Source: Pseudomonadota bacterium (GTDB lineage Bacteria; Tectomicrobia; Entotheonellia; Entotheonellales; Entotheonellaceae). Taken from it: DNA of 64,000 nt. How positions within the stretch are numbered: the first letter of the stretch is position 1; each line of letters starts with the position of its first letter. The stretch is from positions 1-64,000 of the forward strand of contig SXND01000083.1 of the NCBI GenBank assembly GCA_005777235.1, given 5' to 3'. The position numbers were made by a program, and so were the translations under genes. Below the pieces are notes generated by a model. The model had not been told where the DNA came from. It saw only the letters and a program-made list of their open reading frames with translations, and did no database searches. Shown piece by piece: positions 49,726 to 60,845 of this stretch.

Positions 49726-51291
49726 TTAGCGTGCATAATCGGTCGCCCGGGTCTCACGCAGTACTGTCACCCGAATTTGTCCCGGATACACCATGTCTTG
49801 CTCAATCCGTTTCGCCACATCACGGGCCAGCAACAGGGCCTCCGCGTCGTTCACCTGCTCGGGCTGTACTATGATGCGGATTTCCCGTCCGGCCTGGATG
49901 GCATACGTTTTTTCCACACCAGCAAAGGAGTCGCCAATCTCTTCGAGCTTCCGCAGGCGTTTGACATAGCCTTCCAGCATTTCCCGTCGTGCGCCGGGAC
50001 GCGCTGCCGACAAGGCATCCGCCGCCGCCACCAGGATGGCCTCGACATAGCGCGGTTCCTCATCTTCATGGTGGCAGCCAATCGCGTTGAGGACGATGTC
50101 AGGTTCGTTGTACTTCCGGGCAATGTCCTGGCCAATCTGCACATGCGTGCCCTGCGTCATGTGATCTGCGGCTTTCCCGATGTCATGCAGGAGCCCGGCC
50201 CGGCGGGCCATGCGCTCATCAGCGCCGAGCTCGGCCGCCATCATGCCGGCGAGAAAGGCCGTTTCCTTGACGTGTTGCAGGACATTTTGCGAGTAACTCG
50301 TCCGATATTTTAAACGTCCTAACATCGTGACAATGTCTGGGTGGAGGTCTTCCACGCCGACCTCGAAGGCTGCAGCCTCCCCGGCTTCCTTCAGGGTAGT
50401 GGCCATCTCGTGCTTCACCTTTTCCACCACGTCCTCAATCCGTCCAGGGTGGATGCGTCCGTCGGCCAGGAGGCGCTCCAGGGCAAGCCGGGCAACCTCG
50501 CGGCGAATGGGGTCAAAGCCCGAGATAACCACCGCTTCGGGGGTATCATCAATAATGAGATCGACCCCGGTGGCGGTTTCAAAGGCACGAATGTTGCGCC
50601 CTTCCCGCCCAATAATGCGCCCTTTCATCTCCTCGCTGGGCAGGGCCACGACCGACACGGAACTCTCCACCACGTGGTCAGCCGCAAAACGTTGGATCGC
50701 CAGACTGGTATAAAAACTCGCCCGTTTGCGTGCCAGTTCCTTGGCTTCTTCGTCGGTGCGCCGCATCTTTTCGGCGGCCTCTGTCCGGGCTTCTGCCAGC
50801 ATGCGATCGATGAGCTGTTGCTTGGCTTCCGCCGCGGTGAGTCGCGCAATCTGTTCCAGCGTGTGCTGCTGCGTCGCAAGCAAGGTCGCCAGTTCTTGCT
50901 CTTTGCGCTCATACAACGCCTCGCGTTCCACGCAGTGCTGCACACGGAGCTGGAGCGCCTGGTCTTGTGCCTCCAGGTGTGCGACTTGACGGTCGAGGTG
51001 CTCCGCACGGAGCTGCACGTCTTGCTGGAGCTGCTGGATGGCGAGCCGGGCGGCTGTGGCTTCCTGTTCTGCCTGCGCTTTGGCCTGAAACCACGAGGCC
51101 TGTGCCGCGAGCGCGGCTTCGCGTTTCTGGCCTTCCGCCTCTTTTTCGGCGTCATGTACAATCTGGCGCGCCTGGGCGTCGGCTTCACGACGCACCCGTT
51201 GCGCGATACGATATCCCTGGTACCCAAGACACAGTCCTATCCCCGTCGCCATGACGAGAATCACCACGCTGAGAACGATAGAAGCGGACAC
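49726..51291 (-). CDS. rny: Ribonuclease Y
   Basis: N-terminal TM, coiled-coil, KH domain [33 protein letters not shown] domain. Confidence 0.96.
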   Translation of the reverse strand: MSASIVLSVVILVMATGIGLCLGYQGYRIAQRVRREADAQARQIVHDAEKEAEGQKREAALAAQASWFQAKAQAEQEATAARLAIQQLQQDVQLRAEHLDRQVAHLEAQDQALQLRVQHCVEREALYERKEQELATLLATQQHTLEQIARLTAAEAKQQLIDRMLAEARTEAAEKMRRTDEEAKELARKRASFYTSLAIQRFAADHVVESSVSVVALPSEEMKGRIIGREGRNIRAFETATGVDLIIDDTPEAVVISGFDPIRREVARLALERLLADGRIHPGRIEDVVEKVKHEMATTLKEAGEAAAFEVGVEDLHPDIVTMLGRLKYRTSYSQNVLQHVKETAFLAGMMAAELGADERMARRAGLLHDIGKAADHMTQGTHVQIGQDIARKYNEPDIVLNAIGCHHEDEEPRYVEAILVAAADALSAARPGARREMLEGYVKRLRKLEEIGDSFAGVEKTYAIQAGREIRIIVQPEQVNDAEALLLARDVAKRIEQDMVYPGQIRVTVLRETRATDYAR

Positions 51292-51303
51292 GCCTGCTCT
51301 CCT

Positions 51304-51927
51304 CTATGTATTGACGCCACCACAGGCCTCTGGACGGCCTGCAGGTGGCGGAATGTCCACACAGGGGCGATACCCCTGTTCTGTGACCAGACCATGCATA
51401 CGGACATCGTGCGCCTCCTGCGGCAGGCAGGAGACCACTTGGATGCTGAAGGCCACACCACACCGATAGGTGGTGGTTGGCAGTTGCCCGAGGAAACGGT
51501 CGTAATACCCTTTGCCAAAGCCGAGACGGCCTCCAGCCAGGTCAAAAGCCACCCCGGGAACCAGGACACAGTCGAGTTCCTGGGGGGGAATGATGGTATA
51601 CGGCGCCGCCGGCTCCAGCATCCCGAGCGGACTGCGCTGTAGCGCGGTGTGCTCCCCCAGCCACTCGACAGCGAGAAGGCGCGATCCGCACACCACGGGG
51701 ACGGCGACTCGTTTCCGCAGTTGACGGGCTCGCCCCAGCAGCGGACGAGTCTGCACTTCTGTGGCCAGGGCGATATACATCATGACCGTTCGGCTGGCAC
51801 AGAAAGCTGGTAGCGCACACACATGATCGAGAATACAGGCACTCTTGTGCGCAACCTCTGCTGGTGTGAGGCCCATCCTCTGGGTCAACAGACGCTGACG
51901 CCACACCTGTTTGGTAGTCATAAGCAT
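51304..51927 (-). CDS. 5-formyltetrahydrofolate cyclo-ligase
   Basis: VLVPGVAFDLAGGRLGFGKGYYDRFL. Confidence 0.93.
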   Translation of the reverse strand: MLMTTKQVWRQRLLTQRMGLTPAEVAHKSACILDHVCALPAFCASRTVMMYIALATEVQTRPLLGRARQLRKRVAVPVVCGSRLLAVEWLGEHTALQRSPLGMLEPAAPYTIIPPQELDCVLVPGVAFDLAGGRLGFGKGYYDRFLGQLPTTTYRCGVAFSIQVVSCLPQEAHDVRMHGLVTEQGYRPCVDIPPPAGRPEACGGVNT

Positions 51928-52089
51928 TAAATGGGTAGAGAGAACCCTACCATGAAGCGGTCATCGATGAGGAGGGGATACACTGCAGATATTGCGGCAA
52001 AGCCAGACGACACACAACGCGCGTTGAACACGCTCGACACGCTGGAGACGGACACGTTTGTCCTCAGTCAGTCTGCCGCTCAAAGGCCT

Positions 52090-52119
52090 CACGCCCTCAT
52101 GCAGGGCGTGACGTTTTTT
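52090..52119 (+). terminator. Rho-independent terminator-like hairpin
   Basis: CACGCCCT-CATGC-AGGGCGTG followed by ACG and a T run. Confidence 0.5.
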
Positions 52120-52543
52120 CTATAAGTTTCACCATGCCGTGCCGATACATCAGACATTGGGTCATGAGACCGTATGCTCTTGCCATGGCGATGACTCACA
52201 TGTGCGGTCTTCCCTCTGACTCGTCTTGGCTCGCGCCATTTCGTCATCAGTAAGCGTAAAGCTGATAGGGCCTTGTGCTCGCTAGTGCTCTCTCCCTCAG
52301 AGCTTAGTGTCGCTAAGTTCTCTGGTGTGCCTGCGTGCTACGGTACGTCTCTCTGCCCAGCTATGCAAAGCCGCCCTCTGCCCAACCCCAGTCTCCATGC
52401 CCTCATGCAGACCCTGCTAGCCCCCAGACTGCAGTCGGAGGAATCCGTCAACATCGAAAAAAAGTCCAATCGATACTTTACCAGATGTATGTCCTAGGTG
52501 CAAGGGACACACGCGGTGTCCCTTGCGAGAGTGCAGTCAGGGG

Positions 52544-53542
52544 TTAATACTCCGTAAACATGCGTGTAATCTCCGCCGGCTCTCGCGTCAGCGTGAGGCC
52601 CAGGGCGAGTAAGAGACGCGCCTTTTGTGGATTCAGGTTGTCGGCAATCAACACCCCATGACGCGCCAAACGGGTGTTTTGAAACGTGCGGCCACTGCCC
52701 GCGCGGGTCGATTGCACCACCAGAATGCCCTGGCGGACGGCCTCGGCCAGCGGTTCGAGGTCTCCAGGCCCACAAAAACCCGGCGCAAAGCCGGCGGACA
52801 CGATGCCTTGCGCGCCCGCGGCGATGAACGCGCGCACTGCCGTTCCATCCGAGCCGGCATAAGCATAGGCAATATCCACCCGCGGCAACACCTCCAGCGT
52901 GCGGATGTCAAATTCGGTATCGGGCGCCCTCCGGCGTATGGGCCGCCGGTAATAGGCGATGGCATCGCCGTCGGTATGGCCCAGCACGCCAAAATCTGGG
53001 GTGCGAAACGTGTGCAAACGATATGTCGATGTTTTTGTTACCTCTCGTGCCGCATGAATCTCATCGTTGAGTACCACTAGCACCCCCAGGCCCCGGGACG
53101 CTGGGGCAGCGGCAGTACGGACGGCATTGAACAGGTTCATCCCGGCATCCGTCGAGAGCGCACTGGCAGGACGCTGCGAGCCTACCAGCACCACGGGGAG
53201 GTCGACATGGAGGGTGAGATTGAGAAAATAGGCGGTTTCTTCCAGTGTGGCCGTCCCGTGTGTGACGACGATACCCGCGAGGGTGGGGTGGGCGTGGACC
53301 AGCGCTTCGATACGCAGGACTAAAGCTTTCCACTCGCGGAAAAACACGTTCGGGCTGGGAATCGCCTCAAAGCGCACTGGGAGAATCTCGGCGACGTCGT
53401 GCACGGCCGGGAAACGCGCCACGAGCTCGTCCGCATGCATCATGGTCTCGTTGGCCCCGTAATCTTGGAGATCCAAGGGCCCGGTACCGAGGGACGCGAT
53501 GGTCCCTCCCGTGCCAATGATGGCGACATGGGGTTTGGACAT
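52544..53542 (-). CDS. Asparaginase family protein
   Basis: MSKPHVAIIGTGGTIASLG, VVTHGTATLEETAYFLNLTL, VLVGSQRPASALSTDAGMNLF. Confidence 0.92.
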   Translation of the reverse strand: MSKPHVAIIGTGGTIASLGTGPLDLQDYGANETMMHADELVARFPAVHDVAEILPVRFEAIPSPNVFFREWKALVLRIEALVHAHPTLAGIVVTHGTATLEETAYFLNLTLHVDLPVVLVGSQRPASALSTDAGMNLFNAVRTAAAPASRGLGVLVVLNDEIHAAREVTKTSTYRLHTFRTPDFGVLGHTDGDAIAYYRRPIRRRAPDTEFDIRTLEVLPRVDIAYAYAGSDGTAVRAFIAAGAQGIVSAGFAPGFCGPGDLEPLAEAVRQGILVVQSTRAGSGRTFQNTRLARHGVLIADNLNPQKARLLLALGLTLTREPAEITRMFTEY

Positions 53543-53949
53543 GTTACACTCCTTCACCAAAATGATGCTGGATACCCCGCGCTGCAGCGGGGATGGGAGA
53601 TAACGCCGTGCCTTGGCAGCGCACCAGGGGTGCAATATGCGGCCCCGTGGTATACACTGTGTATAGGTATCGACACACGACCCGCACGCGCACGATGTTA
53701 TCACTAACGTAGCACACCCTCACTGCCTATGCGCCGTCGTAGACGTGAGACGCCTGCGGCAATTCCCTGACTGCAGTGAGGGGATGACGGCAATGATGCA
53801 GGATCTAGGGATACGTCACAGAAACAGGGCTTTAGCCCGTGCAAGCCTCGGGGATTCATCCCCAGAGGAGGACACGCTTTGCAGGCTTGAGCCGACTTTT
53901 CTTCATGGCGTGCTTGTACATGAGATGCGGTTATGTGAATATCTCTCCC

Positions 53950-55129
53950 ATGGAACTGACCTTGCAACTCAAACTGCTGCCCACAGCAGACCAAGCCATG
54001 GCCTTGCATGCCGTGATGACGCGCTTTAATGAGGCGTAACTGGCTGGCAGCGCGGGCTTTTGCCCAACAATGCACGAACAAATTGACGTTGCAACGGCTG
54101 TATTACCATGAGCTGCGTACACACTTCGCTTTGCCGTCTCAGATGGTGGTCCGCTGTCTGGCGCGCGTGGCAGGGACGTACCGGAGAGACAAGACGATCT
54201 GTCCTACCTTTCGCCCAGACGCGGCCATGCCCTACGACCAACGCCTTATGCGCTTCGCTGGGTTGGACCATGTCAGCCTGACCACCCAGCAAGGCCGGGT
54301 GCTGGTCGCGTTCCTCATCGGCCCCTACCATCGACAGCGCTTTGATGACTATGAGCCACGACAGTGCCACCTGGTGGTACGCGCAGATGGCCAGTGGTAT
54401 CTGCTGGTGGTGGTCCAGGTGCCGGACGGCACGCCCATGCCCCCAACAGACTTTCTTGGTGTGGATCTCGGCGTGGTCAATCTGGCAACCGCCTCGGATG
54501 GCACGCCCCACAGTGGCGAGCAGATTGAAGCCTGCCGTGCACGGTATCTGCAATACCGTAGGCGGCTCCAACGGGCGGCCACGGTGGCCCAGATGGATGG
54601 CAAGCGGCCGAAGAACATCCGGCGTGCCCTGAAGCGGACTGCCAAGAGAGAAGCGGGCTTCAGGCGCGATACGAACCACTGTATCAGCAAGACACTCGTT
54701 GCGGCGGCCACAGGCAACGAGACGGGTATCGCCCTCGAAGATTTGACGCATATCCGTACTCGGACTCGGTTCAGGAAGCCGCAACGTGCCCGCATGGCAG
54801 GATGGGCGTTTACCCAACTGCGTGACTTTGTCGAGTACAAGGCACGGCTCGCTGGCGTCCGTGTGGTGCTCGTCGACCCTCGGTACACCAGTCAAGAGTG
54901 TAGTGCCTGTGGGCATATCGCGAAAGCCAACCGACAGAGTCAAGCGCGGTTCTCCTGTCAGCACTGTGGCTATACCGCCAATGCCGACTTCAATGCGGCG
55001 GTGAACATTCGCTCAAGGGCGCACGTCAATGCGCCTCTGGTTGCGGGTCGCGTCCCCCAGCAGCTCTGGCTGCTGGCTGGCGTCGGCGCCAGCGACAAGC
55101 TGCGGCACTTCAGTGCCAGCAGTCATTGA
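53950..55129 (+). mobile_element. TnpB-type gene with N-terminal frameshift
   Basis: MELTLQLKLLPTADQAMALHAVMTRFNEA* then, in another frame, ...FLGVDLGVVNLATASDGTPHSG...CSACGHIAKANRQSQARFSCQHCGYTANADFNAAVNI. Confidence 0.85.
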
Positions 55130-55207
55130 CACCTTCCCGGTATAATGTCCCTGTAGCTTCCGAGACCCTGGCGATGTGCCACGGACTTCCTAGCCGAGAG
55201 GACGCCC

Positions 55208-56560
55208 ATGCGTATTAGCGCTTCTGGACAGACGGACGTCGGTTGCGAGCGTGATCACAACGAAGACACCTGCCTCATGGATGCCGAACTGGGGCTCTAT
55301 ATTGTCTGTGATGGCATGGGTGGCCATGCCGCCGGCGAGATCGCCAGCCAAGAAACGGCACGCTTGGTACAAGCCAAGATCCGTGAGCAACGCGCGCTCC
55401 TGGCGGCTTATGATACGACCCCGACCTTTGAACAGCGTGCGCAGGTGGTACGCATGGTCTCAGAGGCCATCCAGGAAGCCTGTGCGCATATTTATGCGAT
55501 GGGACAGCGCGATATTACCAAGCGCGGGATGGGGACGACCATTGTCTTGTTGCTGACCCTGGGCGAAGGCGCGATTGTGGCCCATGTCGGCGATTCACGA
55601 GTGTATCTCATTCGTGACCGTCAGGCGCATCAGCTCACGGAAGATCACAGCATGGCCTGGTACATGGTGAAATCGGGGAAGCTCAGCAAGGCCGATGTCG
55701 CCACGTGGCCGTATAGTAATGTCATCACAAGAAGTATCGGCACCAAGGCCACAGTCGAGGTCGATACCCTGTTCGTCGAATGTCTCACCCATGATCGCTT
55801 CTTGCTGTGTTCCGATGGTTTCCACAACTACCTAGAAGACGACGCTGAGCTAGTGCACATGAGTACAAAGTTCCCTTTGGAGGCACTTGTACCAGCCTGT
55901 ATTGACCGAGCCCATACTGGTGGGGCCAGTGACAATGTGACGGTCGTGGTGGTGCAAGTGGACTCCGTGCCGCGCACGGGCGGAGAGTCGGGCGTCTCCG
56001 CGATGCGTAAAGTCGAAGCCCTCAAGCGTATTCGCCTGTTCAGCACGTGCGAAACGCACGAACTGGTACGCATCCTGAATATCGTGCATGTGCGTTCCCA
56101 TGAGCCTGGAGAGGTGATCATCGCCGAGGACACGGTGGGCGATGATTTTTTCATCGTGGTGAGCGGACGCGTGGAAGTGCTCACCAAAGGGCAGCACTTG
56201 CACACCCTAGGCCCTGGGGCGCCTTTTGGCGAGACCGCGCTTTTGGATCACGTCACCCGTGCGGCCACCGTGCGAGCGCTGGAGGCCACGAAGACCATGT
56301 TCCTCCACGGCAAGGACTTCTATGCCATGCTCGAACAAGAACCCACCATGGCCGTGAAACTATTTCGGAGTTTCGTGGCCACCCTCCACCAGCGCCTGCG
56401 GACTTCCACTACGGATCTCCTCGCGGCGCGTGGGGCCCTCGCCTCATTCGCCCAGCAAGTGCACGCCCCCAGGCGCCATGACCATACAACGGTTCTTGAT
56501 GGTTCTGCCTTGCCACAAGGGAACGAGCTGCCCCCAAAAGCTCCCGAGGAGCCCGGGTAA
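55208..56560 (+). CDS. PP2C-type Ser/Thr phosphatase fused to a C-terminal cyclic-nucleotide-binding domain
   Basis: TDVGCERDHNEDTCLMD...VCDGMGGHAAGEIAS...; C-terminal GDDFFIVVSGRVEVLTKGQHLHTLGPGAPFGETALLD. Confidence 0.92.
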   Translation: MRISASGQTDVGCERDHNEDTCLMDAELGLYIVCDGMGGHAAGEIASQETARLVQAKIREQRALLAAYDTTPTFEQRAQVVRMVSEAIQEACAHIYAMGQRDITKRGMGTTIVLLLTLGEGAIVAHVGDSRVYLIRDRQAHQLTEDHSMAWYMVKSGKLSKADVATWPYSNVITRSIGTKATVEVDTLFVECLTHDRFLLCSDGFHNYLEDDAELVHMSTKFPLEALVPACIDRAHTGGASDNVTVVVVQVDSVPRTGGESGVSAMRKVEALKRIRLFSTCETHELVRILNIVHVRSHEPGEVIIAEDTVGDDFFIVVSGRVEVLTKGQHLHTLGPGAPFGETALLDHVTRAATVRALEATKTMFLHGKDFYAMLEQEPTMAVKLFRSFVATLHQRLRTSTTDLLAARGALASFAQQVHAPRRHDHTTVLDGSALPQGNELPPKAPEEPG

Positions 56561-56769
56561 GCGCTGCCTGTCTGCGTCCTGCTGGATGCCCCAGCCTCCC
56601 TCACGCGCTGCGCCTCCGTCCTGCTTCCATGGTGTCGTGTCTTTCCTCGCGGCCTGCTCACGGCCTGCCACCACCAAGATTGTGCGGACTTTCCTCTCCG
56701 TCCTTCAGGGCGGAGAGGAAAGTCCGCTTGCTCCCTAGGAGTAACAGGGTTGCCTTGTGACGCAAGATC

Positions 56770-57984
56770 ATGTACCGTTGCCTCATGGAAACTCAACAGG
56801 CGAGCAGCATGCGTCTGACCGTAGAAGCCAAGCGCCTCGTGCGAGCCCTAGCGACGCAGTCCGGTATGAGCATGACAGCGGTCCTCGCAATCATTGATCC
56901 GCGAGCAAGCTCAGCGGAAAGGCGTCCCAGAGTGTCCATCCTGACGTATCGCTACCGCATCAAAGACGCGACCTCCGGGACGCACCTGCGGCAAATGGCC
57001 GGGGCGATTAACTATGCCTGGAACTATTGCAACGAAGTGAGCCTGTTGGCGTTCCGTCGCGACAAGACCTTTCTGTCTGCCTACGACTTGCATAAACTCA
57101 CCGCAGGGACATCGAAAGACTTGCGCTTGTCGGCGGATACGATTCAGCAAGTGTGCACCGAATATGTCACCAGACGGCGCCAGTTCAAGAAGGTCAAGCT
57201 GGCGTGGCGCAGTCGCAAGCGCTCGCTGGGGTGGATACCCTTCAAGGCGGCGTATATCAGGCTCCAAGGCGACACCGTCACGTACTGTGGCCAGCGGTTC
57301 CGCCTGTGGCTGTCTCGCCCTGTGGAAGGCGTTGTCAAAACCGGCAGCTTCACGCAAGACGCACGGGGCCGCTGGTCTGTCAACTTCCAGTGCGAGGTGT
57401 TGGACGCGACCGAGCCGCTTGGCCGTCTCGATCTCGGCATTGACCTGGGGCTGAAAAGCCAAATCGCTTGTTCCGATGGCGTCATCTATCGTCGTGAGAA
57501 TCTGACACGTCAGCATGCCATGGCCCTCGCCATGGCCCAACGGGCGCACAAGACACGGCGCGTCAAGGCCATCCAGGCCAAGATAGCCAACGTCCGTAGC
57601 GACTGGACACACAAGGCGACGACGGCCATTGCCCGTCGAGGCAAGCTGATCGTTATCGGGGATGTGTCAAGCGCCCAGCTCATCCACACACCCTTCGCCA
57701 CATCAACCTATGATGCGGCCTGGCACCGCGTGAGAACCCAGTTGGCCTACAAAGCCATCAGGCTTGCTGGGGTCTGTGTGTCAGGACGTGAAACCTTCTC
57801 CAGTGTGACTTGCTCGGACTGTGGCGCCCGCTCCGGTCCGCGTGGACTGAGTGGCCTGGGGGTAAGAGCGTGGGGATGCCCTTGCTGCGGAGTCATGCAC
57901 GAACGTGATGTCAACGCGGCACGCAACATTCTCGCTTTCCGTAGCGGACGTGCTACGCCAATCAAGGGAATCCCCGTCCTGTAG
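56770..57984 (+). mobile_element. TnpB-type element with N-terminal RHH-like extension
   Basis: DLGIDLGLKSQIACSDG...VTCSDCGARSGPRGLSGLGVRAWGCPCCGVMHERDVNAARNIL; 3' hairpin CCCCGTCCTGTAGGGCGGGG. Confidence 0.88.
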
Positions 57985-58090
57985 GGCGGGGAGGACGTCA
58001 AATTTTGCTTGCCTGTGGCAAGCCGAGAGGTACAATCCGCCAGTAGAAGAACTCTCACCCCCTGTCTGTCCAGCGTGCGGAGGTGCAAGG

Positions 58091-59632
58091 TTGATTGGGA
58101 AACAGGTAAGCGTCACCGATGATCTGGCTTTACTACTCGACGTGCTGCCCCCCACGATACGGGGCATGCTGGAGGCGAACCCCCAATGTGAGGCGCTGCT
58201 TGAAGTGGTGCTAGACCTCGGGCGACTGCCGCAGGCGCGGTTTTTCACGCAGACGGAGGATTTGCCCGCCACGCCGGTGTCGCGTGCGGACATTGACTAC
58301 GTGGTGGCGCATGTCAGCGTGTTCGGCAAGGACAACCGCGCGGGGATCGAGCGCACGTTACATCGCATTTCCGCCATCCGCAATCGTGCCGGCAGTGTCA
58401 TCGGCCTGACCTGCCGTGTGGGGCGGGCGCTCTTTGGCACGGTGGACATCCTCCGCGATGTCATCGAGCAAGGCAAATCGTTGCTGTTACTCGGGCGTCC
58501 CGGGGTGGGTAAAACCACCTTGTTACGCGAAGCGGCCCGTCTGCTGGCCGACGCGATGCACAAACGCGTGGTCATTGTCGACACCTCGAACGAAATCGCC
58601 GGCGATGGCGATATTCCCCACCCTGGCATTGGCGGTGCGCGGCGTATGCAAGTGCCCACGCCCAGCGAGCAGCATGCCGTGATGATCGAGGCTGTGGAAA
58701 ACCACATGCCCGAAGTGATTGTCATTGACGAGATTGGCACCGAGGCAGAAGCCCTCGCCGCCCGGACCATTGCCGAGCGCGGTGTCCAGTTGATCGCCAC
58801 GGCGCACGGCAATACGCTCGATAATCTGCTGCGCAATCCCATCCTGTCGGACCTGGTCGGCGGCATCCAAACGGTGACCCTGTCCGACGAAGAAGCCCGG
58901 CGCCGCCGCACGCAGAAGACCGTCCTGGAACGCAAGGCGCCGCCGACGTTTGATGTGCTGATTGAGATCCAAGATCGCGTCAGCCTGGCGGTGCACCATA
59001 ATGTGGCTCTCGTCGTGGACGGCCTGCTGCGTGGTCGCAGCCTCCGCCCCGAGGTGCGTGTGCGTACGGCAGATGGCGGGTTCGAGATCCAGCAGCCAGC
59101 CCTGGCAGAGCCCTCTATGGAGTCGGAGCCTGAGGGAGAATCGTACCGCGAGCGCCCCTCCCGCCGCTCACGTCGGGCCAGCGTGCGCATCTTTCCGTAT
59201 GGGGTGGATCGTAGCCGGCTCGACCAGGCCATGCAGCATGGCCGCATCCCGGCGACGTTAGTGGACGATCTGGAAGCTGCCGACCTCATCTTGACGCTCA
59301 AATCGCAGGAAAAACATCAGTCCCGTCGGCTCCGTGAGGCCCAGGCGCGTGGTGTGCCGGTGTATAGTATCCGCCACAACACCATTACGCAAATTGAGCA
59401 GACCCTGCGGCAGATCTTTGAGCGCAGTGAGCGCCGCCCTGGCGATCATGAAGCCATCAGCGAAGCTGAGGAGGCTGCCCGTACGGTGATGGAGCAGTCG
59501 CAGCCCGTGGCCTTGGCGCCGCAAAACAACTATCTCCGGCGTCTCCAGCATCAGATTGCCGAACAGCACGGCTTGTCCACCGAGAGTACCGGCGTGGAGC
59601 CACACCGCCGGGTGGTGATTTACCCGGCGTAG
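58091..59632 (+). CDS. R3H domain-containing AAA ATPase (Ycf45-like)
   Basis: LLLLGRPGVGKTTLLREAARLLAD, EVIVIDEIGTEAEALAARTIAERGVQLIATAHG; start codon uncertain. Confidence 0.85.
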   Translation: MIGKQVSVTDDLALLLDVLPPTIRGMLEANPQCEALLEVVLDLGRLPQARFFTQTEDLPATPVSRADIDYVVAHVSVFGKDNRAGIERTLHRISAIRNRAGSVIGLTCRVGRALFGTVDILRDVIEQGKSLLLLGRPGVGKTTLLREAARLLADAMHKRVVIVDTSNEIAGDGDIPHPGIGGARRMQVPTPSEQHAVMIEAVENHMPEVIVIDEIGTEAEALAARTIAERGVQLIATAHGNTLDNLLRNPILSDLVGGIQTVTLSDEEARRRRTQKTVLERKAPPTFDVLIEIQDRVSLAVHHNVALVVDGLLRGRSLRPEVRVRTADGGFEIQQPALAEPSMESEPEGESYRERPSRRSRRASVRIFPYGVDRSRLDQAMQHGRIPATLVDDLEAADLILTLKSQEKHQSRRLREAQARGVPVYSIRHNTITQIEQTLRQIFERSERRPGDHEAISEAEEAARTVMEQSQPVALAPQNNYLRRLQHQIAEQHGLSTESTGVEPHRRVVIYPA

Positions 59633-59704
59633 CCCTCTTGGCAGGCGCGGAGACCAGACCCTCCGCGCCCAGGCTGCTACGGCACCCGCTGGAGGCCCCC
59701 GACC

Positions 59705-60721
59705 ATGGCATACAGCCTACGCTGGCTCGCCCGTACCGCCCGCTGGCTGGACCGCCAACCCCTGCCACTGGTGGTGGTTCTGGGCCTGACGCTCGGTCTG
59801 GGGCTGGGCCTGCCCGGCTTTTTCGCCCTGCACGCCCCAGCCTGGGCCCTGGCCTGGCTCTTGCTGTTCGGCCTCCTGTGGCGTCTCGGGCAGCGCGCTG
59901 AGCCGGTCTTTCCAGAGACACCGCCGGCCCGCACCACGCCCCGGCGCGTCCGTGACGGGCGGCTGGTGATGCTCGATCTCCCCGGTGGCAGCTTTTTGAT
60001 GGGCTCACCGGCCAGCGATGACATGGCGTATGACGACGAGAGACCACAGCACCGGGTGACGCTGGCGGGATTGCGCATTGCGGTGACGCCGGTGACGGCT
60101 GGCCTGTACCACGCGGTGATGCAAGGGCAGGCGCCAACAGCAGGCCGTGAGCAGGTACCCGTGGTCAACGTGAGCTGGGAAGACGCCCTGCGGTTCTGTA
60201 ACCGACTCTCTGAGCGGGAGGGCTATCGCCCCTGTTACCGTCAGCGCTTTGGACGCTGGCGCTGTGACTGGCGTGCCGATGGCTACCGTTTGCCCACCGA
60301 AGCGGAGTGGGAATACGCCTGCCGCGCCGGGACTATCACACGCTATGCTTTCGGGGATAACCCGGCCCGGCTGGAGCGCTATGCCTGGTATGGCGAGGGT
60401 TTCTCAAGGGGCGCCCATGAGGTGGCCCAGAAATTGCCCAATGCCTGGGGGCTGTACGACATGCACGGCAATGTCTGGGAATGGTGCTGGGACCTCTACG
60501 GAGCCTATGCAGCCAGAGCAGTCACAAATTCGCGCGGTCCGTCAAAATATAGATCTAAAAGTGCCTGGAGGCGGGTGATTCGTGGCGGCTCGTTCTTCAA
60601 TCCGCCCGTGCACCTGCGCTCCGCGTACCGGGGCTTCGTCCCGCCCGTGGACCTGAGCGACGACCTCGGGTTCCGGTGTGTCCGTGTCCCGCCCCAGCAT
60701 TTTGAGCCCTTGTCCCCTTGA
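59705..60721 (+). CDS. DGR target protein 1: TM region + FGE-sulfatase/C-type-lectin-fold domain with VR1
   Basis: GGSFLMGSPASDDMAYDDERPQHRVTL...RLPTEAEWEYACRAGT...WGLYDMHGNVWEWCWDLY...RVIRGGSFFNPPVHLRSAYRGFVPPVDLSDDLGFRCVRVPPQH. Confidence 0.93.
   Translation: MAYSLRWLARTARWLDRQPLPLVVVLGLTLGLGLGLPGFFALHAPAWALAWLLLFGLLWRLGQRAEPVFPETPPARTTPRRVRDGRLVMLDLPGGSFLMGSPASDDMAYDDERPQHRVTLAGLRIAVTPVTAGLYHAVMQGQAPTAGREQVPVVNVSWEDALRFCNRLSEREGYRPCYRQRFGRWRCDWRADGYRLPTEAEWEYACRAGTITRYAFGDNPARLERYAWYGEGFSRGAHEVAQKLPNAWGLYDMHGNVWEWCWDLYGAYAARAVTNSRGPSKYRSKSAWRRVIRGGSFFNPPVHLRSAYRGFVPPVDLSDDLGFRCVRVPPQHFEPLSP
60563..60700 (+). repeat. DGR variable repeat VR1
   Basis: 138-nt gapless alignment to TR; 16 mismatches, all at TR adenines. 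Confidence 0.95.
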
Positions 60722-60734
60722 TTCTTTTGCCTTT

Positions 60735-60759
60735 ACCGGCGCGTTAGCGCCGGTTTTTG
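60735..60759 (+). terminator. Hairpin 3' of VR1: terminator and/or DGR target cruciform
   Basis: ACCGGCGC-GTTA-GCGCCGGT (8-bp stem, 4-nt loop) followed by TTTT. Confidence 0.6.
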
Positions 60760-60845
60760 TTTGTCTGCACACAGACAATATGTGCACAATAAACAATCAT
60801 TTGTACGCATATTGTCTGTTTGTGTCCATACATCCGCCCGCCCGG

